From assembly GCF_000485595.1 (NCBI RefSeq), contig NW_014577544.1, forward strand, positions 151,741-205,983: DNA of 54,243 nt, written 5' to 3'. Position 1 is the stretch's first letter, and each line of letters opens with the position of its first letter. This DNA is from Priapulus caudatus. Its lineage: Eukaryota > Priapulida > Priapulimorpha > Priapulimorphida > Priapulidae. Below are positions 12,001 through 24,089 of the stretch, in pieces. A program made the translations under genes and the position numbers. Below the pieces are notes generated by a model. The model did no database searches, had not been told where the DNA came from, and worked only from the letters and a program-made list of their open reading frames with translations.

Positions 12001-12618
12001 TTTGCCATGCAGCAACTCAGATAATAGCAATCGAGAGGTGTCCCTCCACCCAGGGGGAGATAATTTCCACATGCGTTTTTGCTATCGGCAGCACACAGTT
12101 TACACCTAGCACAAATTAATACATGCAAAAATTCGTATCCACATCGCCCCACACGCACAATGCAGGTGAAATCTTGAAACGTTAGCTGACTTGCAGTCAA
12201 TAATGTAAATGCTTTGAATGTCTGATAGAAAGGTTGAAAAGTTGATCAACTAGTCGACTTTTCGATAGTGTAAACCCAGCTTAACTCGGGCAAGTCACCA
12301 CATTCCCAGTCTACGCTCCAGCTTAGATACCTATATTCTGGTCTGAGATACCAGCTTCATTTTGTCACCGAGTCAAACATCTGAGCCATGCTGTGCTTGC
12401 TCTCGGTGTTACAGATGCAGGTGGCGGAGCTGCTGAGGGATTTCTTCAGCTGCCTGATCCGGCACCGCGTGAAGCTTGACAGTAACTATGCGTCTGTCAT
12501 GCTTGCCATCATGGTACTAGAAGGTCTCGGCCGCTCCCTCGACCCGGAAATGGACATCATGGAGTGCGCGAAGCCGATCCTGCTCGGACGCTCAAACGGC
12601 CATGGCAAAGGTCAATGA
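6002..12618 (+). CDS. ADCK2: ADCK2, UbiB-family mitochondrial kinase-like protein (10 coding exons)
   Basis: Exons are 6002-6718, 7539-7644, 8059-8193, 8450-8538, 8837-8986, 9523-9651, 9770-9871, 10139-10390, 10829-10951 and 12415-12618. All introns are GT-AG, phases agree, and the product is 668 residues, close to vertebrate ADCK2. Members are atypical kinase-like proteins of mitochondria linked to coenzyme Q and fatty-acid metabolism. Visible features: an Arg-rich N-terminus fitting a mitochondrial presequence; a hydrophobic segment at about 126-143; the KxGQ-type motif as KLAQ (171-174); the nucleotide-loop region GSGCIAQV (233-240); VAVK with the ATP-site lysine at 349; the catalytic loop HGDLHPGN (484-491); and a metal-binding DCG (534-536) in place of DFG. 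The roughly 40-residue insert between the last two motifs is typical of ADCK2 rather than ADCK1, 3 or 4. Exons 2-4 encode an acidic, poorly conserved insert. The start is the first ATG that gives the Arg-rich N-terminus. Introns 1 and 9 hold mobile elements. Confidence 0.93.
6981..7468. mobile_element. TA-flanked TIR element in ADCK2 intron 1
   Basis: The ends GCCGCGTTCACACG and CGTGTGAACGAGGC form an inverted repeat with one mismatch. The element is flanked by TA (6979-6980 and 7469-7470), as in Tc1/mariner-type insertions. The interior repeatedly carries AAATACCGTATTT-like palindromes and a long hairpin at 7203-7266. It has no coding capacity. It sits wholly within intron 1 and ends 70 bp before the exon 2 acceptor. 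Confidence 0.8.
7203..7266. repeat. Perfect-stem hairpin inside the intron 1 element
   Basis: AGACTGGTCCGCGCTCGACA and the following bases pair with the inverted sequence ending at 7266. The stem is about 26 bp with one mismatch and a 12-base loop (GTGTAACGCGAG). It is an inner inverted repeat of the TA-flanked element. Confidence 0.85.
11211..11483. mobile_element. Complete TIR element with CCCTAA-like core in ADCK2 intron 9, family B
   Basis: It begins GGGGTCGTTGTCGTATCAGG and ends with the exact reverse complement. Inverted pairing continues for about 42 bp, through a GTACC-containing segment. The core (about 11300-11345) is (CCCTAA)n with variants, next to a duplicated 40-bp AT-rich unit (near 11360-11440). 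A partial relative lies at 2495-2660. It is non-coding, and no target duplication is clear. Confidence 0.85.
11574..11621. repeat. Near-perfect palindrome in ADCK2 intron 9
   Basis: TATCAGGAGTGAGTAAAAAC and the bases that follow fold onto GTTTTTACTCAGTCCTGATA with a minimal loop. It is probably a relic of a small foldback insertion. Confidence 0.7.
11854..12283. mobile_element. Degenerate TIR element in ADCK2 intron 9
   Basis: The left end contains GGTGGGTTTTAC and TTTACACTATC. The right end contains GATAGTGTAAACCCAGC in inverted orientation, each followed by AAAAGTTGATCAAC/CAACTTTTC-type matches. The ends are imperfect and the boundaries approximate. It is non-coding and lies 130 bp upstream of the last ADCK2 exon. 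Confidence 0.6.
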
Positions 12619-12887
12619 CCGACTCTCAAGGTCAATGAGTCTGCAGCAAAAGTCAAAAGCTGAAGTGTGTTGTTCTTGTCAGTTTAGCTTCCAGCATGTC
12701 ACTATCGATCGATTAATCCCCTGCAAATCTGCGTCGGTAAGCGATCAAGCAAATAATCTAAAGACTGTTGAGAACATTTATTGGCTGCTGTCCTGTACAG
12801 GCTTTTCAATCTTTGGTATCATATTCTTCGACCATGGCTGGAACTTTGATGTCACATCGAGAGTGATTTGCATACCTAGTCTCGTAC

Positions 12888-12906
12888 CATATATATATAT
12901 ATATAT
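12888..12906. repeat. Short (AT)n microsatellite
   Basis: A run of about 18 bases of alternating A and T in the presumed ADCK2 3' UTR. Confidence 0.9.
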
Positions 12907-12941
12907 TGTAGCATTTCAGGTATAAATTATGTTTTATTTTT

Positions 12942-12947
12942 AATAAA
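12942..12947 (+). terminator. Likely ADCK2 polyadenylation signal
   Basis: AATAAA occurs 324 bp after the ADCK2 stop codon within an AT-rich tract. It is the first canonical hexamer I see downstream, so the 3' UTR probably ends just after it. Confidence 0.55.
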
Positions 12948-12969
12948 AATGATCTAATTTTCTTTAATT

Positions 12970-15900
12970 TGTATAAAAACTTTAACTGTTCCCCTTTTTC
13001 CACATTTTATGTGCCCTGGAATATATAGTGAAATAGTTCAATGTGACAATATTCATAGTGACAATGATCAAAAGTTGTCAAGCTGGCAGTCCAGACGCTT
13101 TCAAAATAGGCGCAGATATGGACTGTTTCGCAAGCTATTTTATTAAAAGCATTCACTGTAAAATCGCAGGTAGGAATGACTAGGTTAGCTACGTGGAATT
13201 GCAGCTTTTTGGTATTATTCGAATATTTATTTTCAACGTAATTTTATTTTGTTCAAGCTAACGTAAGAAACAGCTGATTCTTTCTTATATATAACTTTAC
13301 ACACATTTCAGTCATTCCACTTGTATCGTTTTTTAAGAAGTGGACCCTATTCGTAAAGTGGTGAGTAGATTTTCGTGTTCATAGTTTTTTAAATGAATGT
13401 GTCCAGACCATTAATTCTTTTAAAATGTCAAAATGAAAGACCATGTTGACCACCTCTGTACAGTTGTGATTGCAAGAGTGTATATTTGTACTGTGCGTAG
13501 CAATTACGTGTGTGCTGGCCTGATAGCTATACATGTTATTTGATGAATTGCTAATGTTTTATTGATAACTGTCTGGTGACGCGTGGATCAGACGTGGTGT
13601 CACGTGAAGTGAGTAATAGTGATGTGTAAGGGTTGTGGAGACATTCAAGTATTGTGTGGTATGTACTATGTACGAGGTGGCATTTATGTTGAGAGTGGTG
13701 TCTAGTTTCATATGGTAACCTGCAGGCCATATATATGAGGTGGCAGTCAGGTGTTATATGGCAAGGTACAAGTATTGTCTGATGGCATGAATACACCTCG
13801 AAATATAGCACTCCTTAGCATGAAGGTATGTATAGAATGTCTACATACACGTTCGGTTCTATGTGTGTTACCATGTAAGTACTGTATTATGGCATGTGAT
13901 ATGTGATGGTTTGAGAGTGCTATTTAGTGCTATGAAGGTGTTAATTGGTGAGATAAAAGTATTACGTACAGTGAGTTGCAATAACATTGGCTAGGACCTT
14001 ACATGTTACATTAGGCACTGTATGAATAAACATAATCTTATTAAAGGCGATGTTCTTTGATTACGTCTATCTTGTTTATATCCAGTAGGTAGAGCTAGGC
14101 CAATATGTTCCTGTATGTAGGCTAACGTGGTCACTATACGTACACCGATTGGCAGAGGCAATTATTGTTCGAGTGAATGGACAACTTCATTCGAGTGAAT
14201 GACTCTATGCGCATACATATACTGCGCAAAGTCCACACGGTAGGGTGATCTATTTGTATGCAAGTGTCGGGGGGGGGGGGAGTTTATGGAGTATTCGAGA
14301 TGCATAGAGTCGGTACGTATTAATCCTATGTTAGACTACATACGCTAGAGCAAAGGACTAACGAAAGAGGTGCATTTTACCGCAGCGTCTCTCGAACATA
14401 CTTTATCACGCACACCCTGTACTGTTGGATAGCAGAGGAGAAGGATCAGATTGGGGAGGTGGATTCAGGTGTTCTATGCAGGGCCTGGGAAGAGGAATTG
14501 GGGGGTTTCACACACACGGTTGGAGGAGTTCCACGTGGGGCTTGGGGAGTGAGGGGTCGGTGGTCCCACACAAGGGAAAGGGATGATCAGAGTTCAACCC
14601 CCTTTTCGGCTTTAAGCGTTGTCTCTGAGAAATTCTGAACTAGTAGCTATATAATTAACTAAGATAATTAGCTAATATTAACGAGTTTATGTACGCTAAT
14701 GAATAGGCTTGGGATACATATCTGATATCTCTAAATTTTGGGCACACGTAAAACATCATTATTCTCCCGATCGGTTAAATGTTCAATAACCCATATCAAA
14801 CAATTATTATGCTAATGTGAAAACTTACAAGCCAATAAGAAAGGCAGTGAGGCTTTATAGTGAGAAATGGTGGGGTCGAGCTTTGGTGAATAGGCTACAA
14901 ACCTCCATTAAACGACTCAGTTCTTTCTTATATGAACTTGTACAGCACGCCCGATACAATACGAGGCACTGCCCCTCTACGATTAGCCGTGTCAATACGA
15001 GAATGACGTCCTATTCCCTATCTTGTAAACTGTCAGAATAAAGTGCAATGACCCTTACTGCCGCCCCCCCCCCACACCACACACACATACTGCTCTACCT
15101 ATTATTGGCATAAATTGTGCTTTCTCAGATTTCCAGTACGGTAGCAGTGTAAACAGCTTGTAATGCACTCACTCTACGTTTTGGTTAATGCATATGAAAA
15201 GTTATTAACAGGGTGTAAAATTATTTGATTATTTAATCAGTCTACACGGCATCCCCACCCAAAGATCACACTCGATGACAGGCAGTTTCCAAAATAATTA
15301 AAAGACGTAACAGGGTTTTAATGCAATATTATATGTAGAAGGGGTTGCCTAAAAACTTTTATTTACAGTCCAAATAAAACACAAGACAACCATTTCGAAG
15401 AGTGAAGGTAAAAATACGAGGGCCACAATATCTACACATCACAGATCCTCTATGCCTGTTCTTCTGTACAGCATTCAGTGGTTAGGAGTTAAGCTGCACA
15501 GGAAATCAACACGCACGCGCACAGCAGGAAAGTCTACGCGGAACCGACGTGAATTCAACGACCTTGTATTCAGAAAGTTGGCTTTTCCTACTGCAAAGGC
15601 TGCAAAAATGTATTCTGTAATGAGCATGAAAATGAACAATTTAGGTGGCCGAGGCAGGAAGCAGCCACCCTGGTTGGTTGGCAGAGAAAAACGTTTAATA
15701 GGCAGTAAAAGACTCGGCATTCCAAAAGTCGCACTATGCAGCCTTGCAACTAGAAAAACCAACTTTCACCACTTCTTTCAAACCACTTGTCAACCCCTTC
15801 TTTTTATACGAGAATTACTAGCTGAATCCATAACACATAGTCTCGCTGTAAGTTGCCTCGGAGAATACATAACCAAACAGTATCAGGGACTCTCAGCCCT

Positions 15901-18779
15901 CACAGTCCAGCAAGATTCCATACAGGTACACAGGGACATTTAGGAGTTGCGTAGAAGTGGTCCAACATCTAACCATATTGCACGGAAGTACACTCAATTG
16001 TCATACTCGTGAACGAATTAACGCAATAAAAAAATTCCCGGCCATTCTGTCTGCACCGAAAAGTAATAGAAATTTGAAAATTATCGAAACAAACACTTAG
16101 TCTATTTACGGTCCATAAGGACATTCGTGTAATGTAATAACGGACAGTAAACTTTTGCGATTTAAACAACTGGTGGCAGATATGTGCGTGGTTGGACGCA
16201 GGACATACACGTTGACATCTGCAAGCAACCTTGTCAGGACGTACGGCGGGTTACTATCCTGTAAGATCGTCTCTCCAGACGTTCATTCGGGAATTAAACA
16301 GAACACAAGCAAGGTGCAGCAAAGGAGTGCGGCCAAAGCTTAAAACCTTTTACGACAATGACAACAAACAATGAGGTGCAACATACCGTGACTACATAGA
16401 GGGGGCGCCACTGCACGGCAATGACGTCACACAGTGACGACTCTGCGCAGGCAGGGGGCGCCCCCTCACGGCAGTGACTCAACAGAAGAGAAGGTCACGC
16501 GGTGTTACTCAATGGCCATCACTCTCGGGTATGATGGACGTGCTACTAGGGGGTGCTACTCCAACCTAACAAGCATGCACGTAGAGAAGGATGTTGGTAG
16601 TGTTCAGCACGTTGCGTCTCGCATCACTTTCTCCGCTCTTGCACACTCACGAACACCCACAGACAGCGCTTCTGCCCCATGTAACTTTGGCACCATTTGA
16701 CTGGATACATGTATAGTAAGTACAACAACACATGGACACTAGAACTGAGGCAAGCTGGCCATCGTCCAATAAAACTGACCCATTTTCCATTGTACATGAT
16801 CCCAGCTAGAAATTTATATAAAAACCATGTATACAATTAAAAGTGGTTTCAGGTGGAACTCTCTACAGAATTCGTAACCACAATTCATCAAAAAATAGCA
16901 CTGCTCTTCCTACATTTCGATTATCTTTGCCGTGCCAGTCATTGCCCAACCTGTACGAAATACGAAAACCGGCACAGGAGGAAAAGGGAAACTTTAAAGC
17001 TTGTGCACAGATTGATGGCTTGACGTCTGCCATTCAGTAAATATGTGGAATGTTTAACGTGACGATTGTCACTTGAAGCTATCAACAGGTGGCAGCACTA
17101 GAAAGATATCACGGTTTACAATTAAAACTTAATGATTAGCACAGCAAAACAACTGTGCGGCAGTGCATTTTGATAGTTGACTGGTGTCCCTTACTCTTAG
17201 TTCAATTTCATACAAATTACTTCTGATCTGCATGCCTAGGCACTGAAATGAACAGATATGTAATAACTTCAAAAACCATCTAGTAAATGGACTGCCTGCA
17301 AAAAATCATTTAACCAGCAACAAATGTCAGTGTGTTAGCGTGCGTACAGACATGCACAATTGCAGCCAGAGGTTACCTGTTAGGTCTATGCAAAGAATGT
17401 GACACAGATGATGTACAAGCTATCACAGTCTCCGAATCAAATGTTGGTGAATAAAAGTGTCAGAGGGTTGGCAGCATTTGCCCCAACCACTAGCGCCATC
17501 ACATCAGTCCCCACACAATGTTTAAAATTGCGATTTCGCGGAATCATCCCTCATGACTATTACCGGCTATATCACTGTCAGTAGGGTGGTTACTTTCATT
17601 CCGATGCAAGGGAAAGATTCGGATTTTCCATACACGGCTGTCGCCGCGAATTCATTCGAGAAAATACACATTTTCTGTGGTAGTGACAAAGTTTGCATGC
17701 ATTTCAAACGTTCAGACGGGTCGACCTAAGAAACGGACTCCGTACGAACACAATCCGATGAATCCAGTCTATTCAAATTGACAACAATGGCTCGCATTTC
17801 CGATACAAAAAACAAGTAGAACAGAATGACCCAAGTATGAAGGCTGCTACTCTACAGTCTACACCACTGTTAGAAAGCACTACTACAAGAGACTAGATGA
17901 CAAGATTATAACTAAATATCACCCCTATTCATTTTAACGCACATAATTATATGAACTACCATATGATAAACTTATACAGGATAAACAGAGTAACGGTCAC
18001 CTTACGTTACATCAGATAAAAGCAGCAGTCTGAGCGGGGAGTGACAGAGTTGCCTTTTGGAGTGACAGATAGACAAGAGCGCAGGTGCGATCGGGAAACT
18101 AAAACAGGTCACACATGACAACCTGACGTTGTGAATAAACAGATATGGCTGTCTTGTGTATTATTATTGTGAACTGTAAAACGATATTAGTATCACCTCT
18201 AATAGCCACAGAAAGAACAAATGAAACAGCAATATAGGACCATATATTCACAGGTGACATTGGTGCTAGGGAGGTACAAGAAAGGCTGGCTCAGACTGCG
18301 GCTAAAAGATCGACCCGAGAGTCACAATTCTTCCTTCAACTCCAGAAAGACTCGTCTGCTTTGGGACGGTACCGCGTAATCTTCTGCTGGGTGTTGAATG
18401 CAAGCAATGCAAAATAAAGCCCCAAATTTCTTGATCGGCCAGCAGTACCGCACGCATTTACATCTGCCTCAAATCAGATAGTAGTGTCATTGACAATCGT
18501 CCAATATGGACAAATGGCCACAAAATTTGAAGTAAAGAGAGACCTGCATGCAATGCTAAAGCATAACCATGATGATAAGTTGGTCTGCTTCACAAACCAG
18601 TAGCTTCTATGGCAGTGCTTCTCTCAACAAGCATTCCAAGAAATTATCTAAACAATCTACAAGAAAACGTCAGGTGGTAGTCGATACCCTTGCGCTCCCT
18701 CCGGTCAAAATTTTGAAAACATGGCAGTTTTTTAAACGCAGGACCAGGGAAGAAATCATTTGAATTAGCGCATACGCGA
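12970..18779. other. No recognised gene between the convergent ADCK2 and CNOT7/8 genes
   Basis: This is mostly AT-rich DNA with a G run at 14269-14280 and a C run at about 15062-15073. The longest open frame (15452-15943, plus strand, 163 codons) has no domain I recognise. A reverse-strand AATAAA lies near 15357-15364. Part of 15.3-18.8 kb could be a long CNOT7/8 3' UTR, since I find no clear polyadenylation hexamer closer to the CNOT7/8 stop. That is inference only. Confidence 0.4.
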
Positions 18780-18839
18780 TTCTCAATTCTCATACACTCA
18801 CGTCCAAACAGGTACATTATTCACATCCAGACATACACA

Positions 18840-19330
18840 TGCTCACTCACTTGTTCACTCACTCACTCACACACTTGTGCACTCAGTCACTCACCCCCTC
18901 ACTCACTCACTCACTCAACTCAAACTCACTCACTCACTCACTCACTCAAACTTGCTCGCTCTCTCACTCACTCAAACTCACTCAAGCCGACTCACTCACT
19001 CACTCACTCACACTAAATCATCCTCATCCACTGTCACACCCATACACACCTATACTCTCATACACTCACCTAAACACTTGCTAACCCACCTGCACATACA
19101 CTCAACTACTTCATACATGCAAGCACACATCCATACTCCCACACACGCACAAACCATGAATGAAATAGGGATAACTGCACACACAGTCAAACTGTCACAC
19201 ACTACTTACACACATGCATACATGCGCTCATTCAGACATGCACACATCCACACATGCATTCATCTAAGCAAGCATACATATGCACACAGGCACACACGTA
19301 TGCACACTGACCAACGCTTACAGTTCCACT
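18840..19330. repeat. (ACTC)n and CA-rich simple-repeat region
   Basis: Tandem ACTC units dominate 18840-19010 and pass into an imperfect CACA/CATA-rich tract. The open frames here, rich in Thr, His, Ser and Leu, are translations of the repeat. Confidence 0.9.
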
Positions 19331-19559
19331 AGAAACCTTAGCAGGGCCAGCGAACAACTGTGTGGCGTTTCCAGAGTTGCCGAGTCACGGAGTGATGCAC
19401 GGCTAGAATATGCTATGTAACATTCCCTGCTTCCCACCGCTAGGTGCTTTTATCCAGCCGACCGGTTCGGTCTTACATCCGAATCCTCACCTGGTGTCAC
19501 TCGCTGCAGTATTTACAAAGCACGAACACTGCACAGCACTCTCATGCACACTACCGCAA

Positions 19560-19775
19560 CAACAAGCAAACACACACACACACATGCTCGAACACACGCA
19601 CTCACTCACCCACGCACGCACGCATGCACACGCACGCATGCACGCACGCATGCACGCACGCATGCACGCACGCATGCACACACGCACGCACTCACTCACA
19701 CGCATGCGTGCGTGCGCGCTCGCTCGAACGCACGCACGCATGCGCACACACACACACACACATACACACGCGCGC
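19560..19775. repeat. CACA/CGCA/TGCA microsatellite
   Basis: Tandem CACA, GCACGCAT and similar units lie about 100 bp beyond the CNOT7/8 stop codon, probably within its 3' UTR. Confidence 0.93.
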
Positions 19776-19873
19776 CCGCATAATGACAAAACAGAATTAG
19801 TGTGGTTTTGTACAAATCGACGACCTAGATGAGGACGCATGTTCCTCCGGGCACTGGCGGACTAATCCAGGGG

Positions 19874-22134
19874 TCATGACGACGACGTTGTAGTGGGCGT
19901 TGAAGACGTGGGTTGTTCAGGCGTCTGGCTGGACTCAGTGAAGTTGTTTGAGTTCCCATTCTGCACGTACGACGTGCCAAGCCCATAGAGATGACCACAG
20001 TATTTTGCATCATCTATGTTGTCTTCAAAAAACATCTGCGCAGAGACAGGAGAAGCACTCGGTTAAACACTCTAAATCTCACCAGCAAAATGCTCGTCAC
20101 CTGAGAAATTGCCTCAATCATTGCAACACTTAGGTTTTAAGCTCTGAAGATGAACCCTCATTTCGAATTGAGGACTACAAACTATGCATGTTCATCTGAC
20201 TCCAGTTATATCCTCAAACAAATCAATGACAAATTTAATCTGGTTTACCTCTCGCATCTTGAAGAAAGCCGACCCAGTCAGTAGGCTGTCACTGCCGGCC
20301 TGATGCTGTGGGCCCACTCGTTCGAGCTAAAAAAAAAAGTCTAACTGTAAACACTTTTCACACAGTTGTCAGTTGCCACAGCTACCAGTTGCCTACCATG
20401 CACACAAACTTAACAGTAGTCTACCGATATCAAGCTGATTATCAACTTCCCTAAAAATAGCACCGTCATGATATCTGCATGGACGACGGCGGTATGCAGA
20501 TAGGGCTCATTGTTTAATATTGTGTAGCAGCATTTCGCAAAATTATTGTACCTCAAGCTGCTCAGCAACCTCCTGTAAGCCTCCCTTGAGGTTCTTGCAA
20601 CTTTTCATTAAGTATTTGACATCGTAGATGACTGGGAAGTATATTCGCAGAAGTTCAAAGAACTCTGACTCCTCTGCAGGTAGCTGTGTGTTGGTCAATA
20701 GCTTCAACATGTAGCCAAAGTCATATCCACTGCAAGCAAACAACAAAATTCTATCATCCTGCCATGGGGATGCTTACGCGCATTAAAAACCGAACAAGCA
20801 TCACACAAGCATGTGCTAACCTAGCACATTAACACAGAAAATCATAACACAACACCACACAAGCATGTGTTATCCTATCATAGTAACACAGACATGCAGA
20901 GACCACCTGTCAGATTAAAATGGAAAGTTTCACCACAGTATCATACACACGCTTGACCAACAGTTTGATGCCATTGTTGTAAGGTGCACAAAGAAACCTA
21001 CTGTCAAAGCTTGGATGAATTTAAGATTAGCAACTACAGCCATTGTTAACAATCAATGTTGGTTTACTTTGTCATTACCTGTGGAAGGAGAGCCACTTGA
21101 CATTGTCGTTGAGAACGACACCAGATGTCATGATAAGCTCGGCAAACTCTGTGACATCAATTCCAACGTCCTCGTGCTTCTTGAACTGTATTCCGGAATT
21201 CTGCAGGAGGTCTATTGAATCTTGAGCGTACATGTCTTCTCTGGAGAACCAAGAGTCGTTGCCAATATGAAAGATTATAAATTTTAATGGGGAGTTGGAA
21301 GCTCGAGCCTAAAAAAACAAGTGTCCAGTTCACTTTAAATAATGACAAAGGGCAACATGTTCTGCCCACTTCACAGGTCAAATCAAAACGTACGTCAGGT
21401 TGAAATTAAAGTTGAACTGCCACGTTGAAATTCCTGGTGCTGGTTGGCCATGCTCGTTTAGGAATGTCATCCCCAGTTGGATAATTCTCAGCAAGTCAAC
21501 GTTGCAACGTAGTAGCTGATATTGGTAGTCTGCCGTGCTGCGAAACTCGCCAATTGGTCGTGCTACAACACCCGGGAACTCAGTATCCTAAAAGGCAGAA
21601 TGACAAGGACCACCATTTTTAACAACACCGAAGAAACGTTTGATGTACAATTTGCATATGCCCATTACATAAAACTCAACAGTTTTCTAATAAATGAAGC
21701 TCATTGCCTAACATGTACACTTTGAGACCTTCATACATTTACTGTTATTTCACGTTGCATAAGTTGGTATAATAAGTAAATTCTTACTCCCAACTCTTCC
21801 GATGCTATTGCATTTTTGTCTGTTTGCGCAACATTGGAATTAAAATAATGTGCAGATTTACTGCAATATATCATTTCATGATAGCATCATTATGGTACCA
21901 TACGAGACTGCGCGGCTTTAATAATCACAGCTATGGCAACATTTGTCATTGTTCTTATAATGTTTCTATATTTATTACCATTGCTACATAGGGATAGTTT
22001 TGTATGATTCTCCGTATATGCTTGAATTCATCCTCCATATTGTGCTTCCAAACATCTCGGATTCCCAGCTCCTCATTGCTCATCGTTCCTTGACTGTTTA
22101 GTATACCTCCACCGGTCGTCGTGGCAACAGGCAT
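19874..22134 (-). CDS. CNOT7: CNOT7/CNOT8 (CAF1) deadenylase of the CCR4-NOT complex (6 coding exons)
   Basis: On the minus strand the exons are 22134-21979, 21587-21394, 21240-21079, 20729-20552, 20326-20249 and 20035-19874. All introns are GT-AG, and the 309-residue product compares with 285 in human CNOT7. CAF1 removes poly(A) tails from mRNA as a DEDDh-type 3'-5' exonuclease docked on the NOT1 scaffold. All five catalytic positions are present: D53 and E55 in AMDTEFPG, D174 in SGYDFGY, and H238 and D243 in PQHQAGSDS. The core is close to vertebrate (for example [18 protein letters not shown]). The N-terminus is about 13 residues longer than human, and the C-terminal tail is Ser/Thr-rich. 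The start is the first in-frame ATG (MPVATT), like the vertebrate MPAAT start. Invertebrates usually have one gene equivalent to CNOT7 plus CNOT8, so the symbol stands for either. Confidence 0.96.
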
Positions 22135-22650
22135 GGCAACGTCTGCTACTTCTACGAGTTTCAAACAGCTTCACTTTTAGGCAGAACGAATTCAGGTAAA
22201 TCGACACTTTTGACGCAGATTATTCTTGGTTTGTATGCTGTGCATCAGAGATCCTAAAATGAGAAGTGAGATTTGGTTAATTGATCCTTAAAGAACTCAG
22301 AAAATGAGTTAAATGAGTCTCAGAGATTACACAAATACTATAAAGCTTTCTTACAGTTTTTTTCATTATGGCTTGTTGGAAGTAAATTTAAAAGTTTTAA
22401 CTTGAGAAACCATAGGATTGCCCAGTATTAAATTATTAACAGTACTTAATATTGTGTATTTATATAACACTGGCTAGAAAGAGATATTTTAGATATATAT
22501 CATGATATCACTAGTGGTAGTAAAACTAGTAATATATACTTACAAGACACATAACAATGGGTATGCAAATTCTGATAGTAATAACACCTCTATATATACT
22601 TGTAAGTGATAACAAGAAATAGCATTATGAAAGGATGGAGACGTATAAAC

Positions 22651-23036
22651 CAGTGTTCGAAATAAGGGCTATCAGTTTGTCCTCACTTGTCTATTTCCAC
22701 GGAGGACAAGTAGACCTGTCCAGTTGCTTGTCCACTATACAAGCAGCTTTTTAGAGCAATTTTTCATCATTTTCTACCATCGCTTCAACTTTGTTAAGAC
22801 AAGTAATAACTTAAATTAAATCATTGTGCTTCTTTGTGTTCTTTCAAGTTTGATGCCTAATTTGAACTGTTAGTGAACTGTATTAAAATTACAAAGTAAG
22901 ATATTGGGTCTAAAGTTTAATTTGATTAAATGTATTACACATTTACTATATTTCTATGTTAATGATCAGGACAAGCAAAAATATCTTGTAGCTTGTCCGT
23001 CGGACAACCAAAATTTTTCCCTTATTTCGAACACTG
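22651..23036. mobile_element. TIR element upstream of CNOT7/8
   Basis: It begins CAGTGTTCGAAATAAGGG and ends CCCTTATTTCGAACACTG, an 18-bp perfect inverted repeat. The flanks share TAAAC on both sides (22646-22650 and 23037-23041), a possible 5-bp target duplication. The interior has repeated GACAAGC/CTTGTCC motifs and no coding capacity. It lies about 0.5 kb upstream of the CNOT7/8 start codon. Confidence 0.85.
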
Positions 23037-23041
23037 TAAAC

Positions 23042-24085
23042 CTATGGCATTAATTTTTTGTAAAGATCTGCATAGGTCGCAAATAAGAGCCTTCTCCTTA
23101 GTAAAGGCATCCAATGTCCAAATCTTGGATTAGTTACACGTCCACTTGACAAATTGCCCATTCTTTACTCTGCTAGTTTTCGTATAGATTATAGTAGTTC
23201 AACTTCTACATAGGAAGGCAATCGAGTCATTAGTAGACAAACAACGATCAAGTTCAGGTTAAACCAATAAATTGTGATCTAGACATTTTTATAATCTGAC
23301 AGTGTTCTAGCAACTAATTGCCTTCCATACACAAAAGCAGCAAATTTTGACGTACAGAAGAATATGAAAACTTCACAGTTTCTGAACGTGTAAACAATAA
23401 ATGAACATCCATCTTGCACAGGTACATGCAGGTCTGCATTCTTGAGATTCTCGAAAAATGAAATAGGCAAACGACCCTACAAAACAAGTACACGCATTTA
23501 TGTGCCTTAAATTTTTCTAGACTGGTATCTATCTTGACATGTAGAGAAATGTAACAGTGCAGACACAGAGTGTCTAATGATGTTGAAATCAATAAGAGAG
23601 ATAAACAATCCTTTTTCACAAACAACTTGAAATAGAGACCAGTAAACATAAATTACTGGAAAAAAACAATGTTAAAGTGTTCTATGACAAGTTAGGCTTA
23701 CTAAATACACTTAGTGTTACGCAAGAAGTACATTTATGTATAAGAACGGCCGAGAAAATATGAAAACAGCTGGAAAAAAGACATGAAATATTTGCTTTAA
23801 GTTAATAATGCATGGCAAGCATTTGTGATGCCTACCTACATATATTGTAATTAGTTTACCTACATAGGTAAGATATTAATAAATTAAGGTGTGCAGATAT
23901 TTCACTGAATTTTAATGGCACAATGCACATGGTAAGAAACACTGAAATTAAGGCTGTTGCACTTTTCTATGACAAAATTCGTGGCTTTTGTCTACAGCAT
24001 GCTATTTGCCCCTAGAATAGCATTATTTCCAGGGTAAGCCTTATAAATTAATTTGTCCAATGTAATATGTATCGCTAGCATTAGC
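23042..24085. other. AT-rich DNA without recognisable gene
   Basis: The short minus-strand frames at 23279-23649 show no domain I recognise, and no splice-consistent exon series appears. Confidence 0.45.
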
Positions 24086-24089
24086 CATG

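Noticed and set aside
15452-15943. 163-codon plus-strand frame
   Set aside because: No domain, low-quality composition, and an overlapping 95-codon antisense frame. It may lie in the CNOT7/8 3' UTR on the other strand.
19874-20035. Possible loss of a catalytic histidine in CNOT7/8 (FFEDN where human has FFEDH)
   Set aside because: Counting from the DTE motif places the catalytic histidine and aspartate in PQHQAGSDS (H238, D243), which are intact. The FFEDN position is not catalytic.
22134-22164. Longer CNOT7/8 N-terminus beginning at 22164
   Set aside because: That frame begins with TTG, not ATG. The ATG at 22134 gives an N-terminus like that of vertebrate CNOT7.
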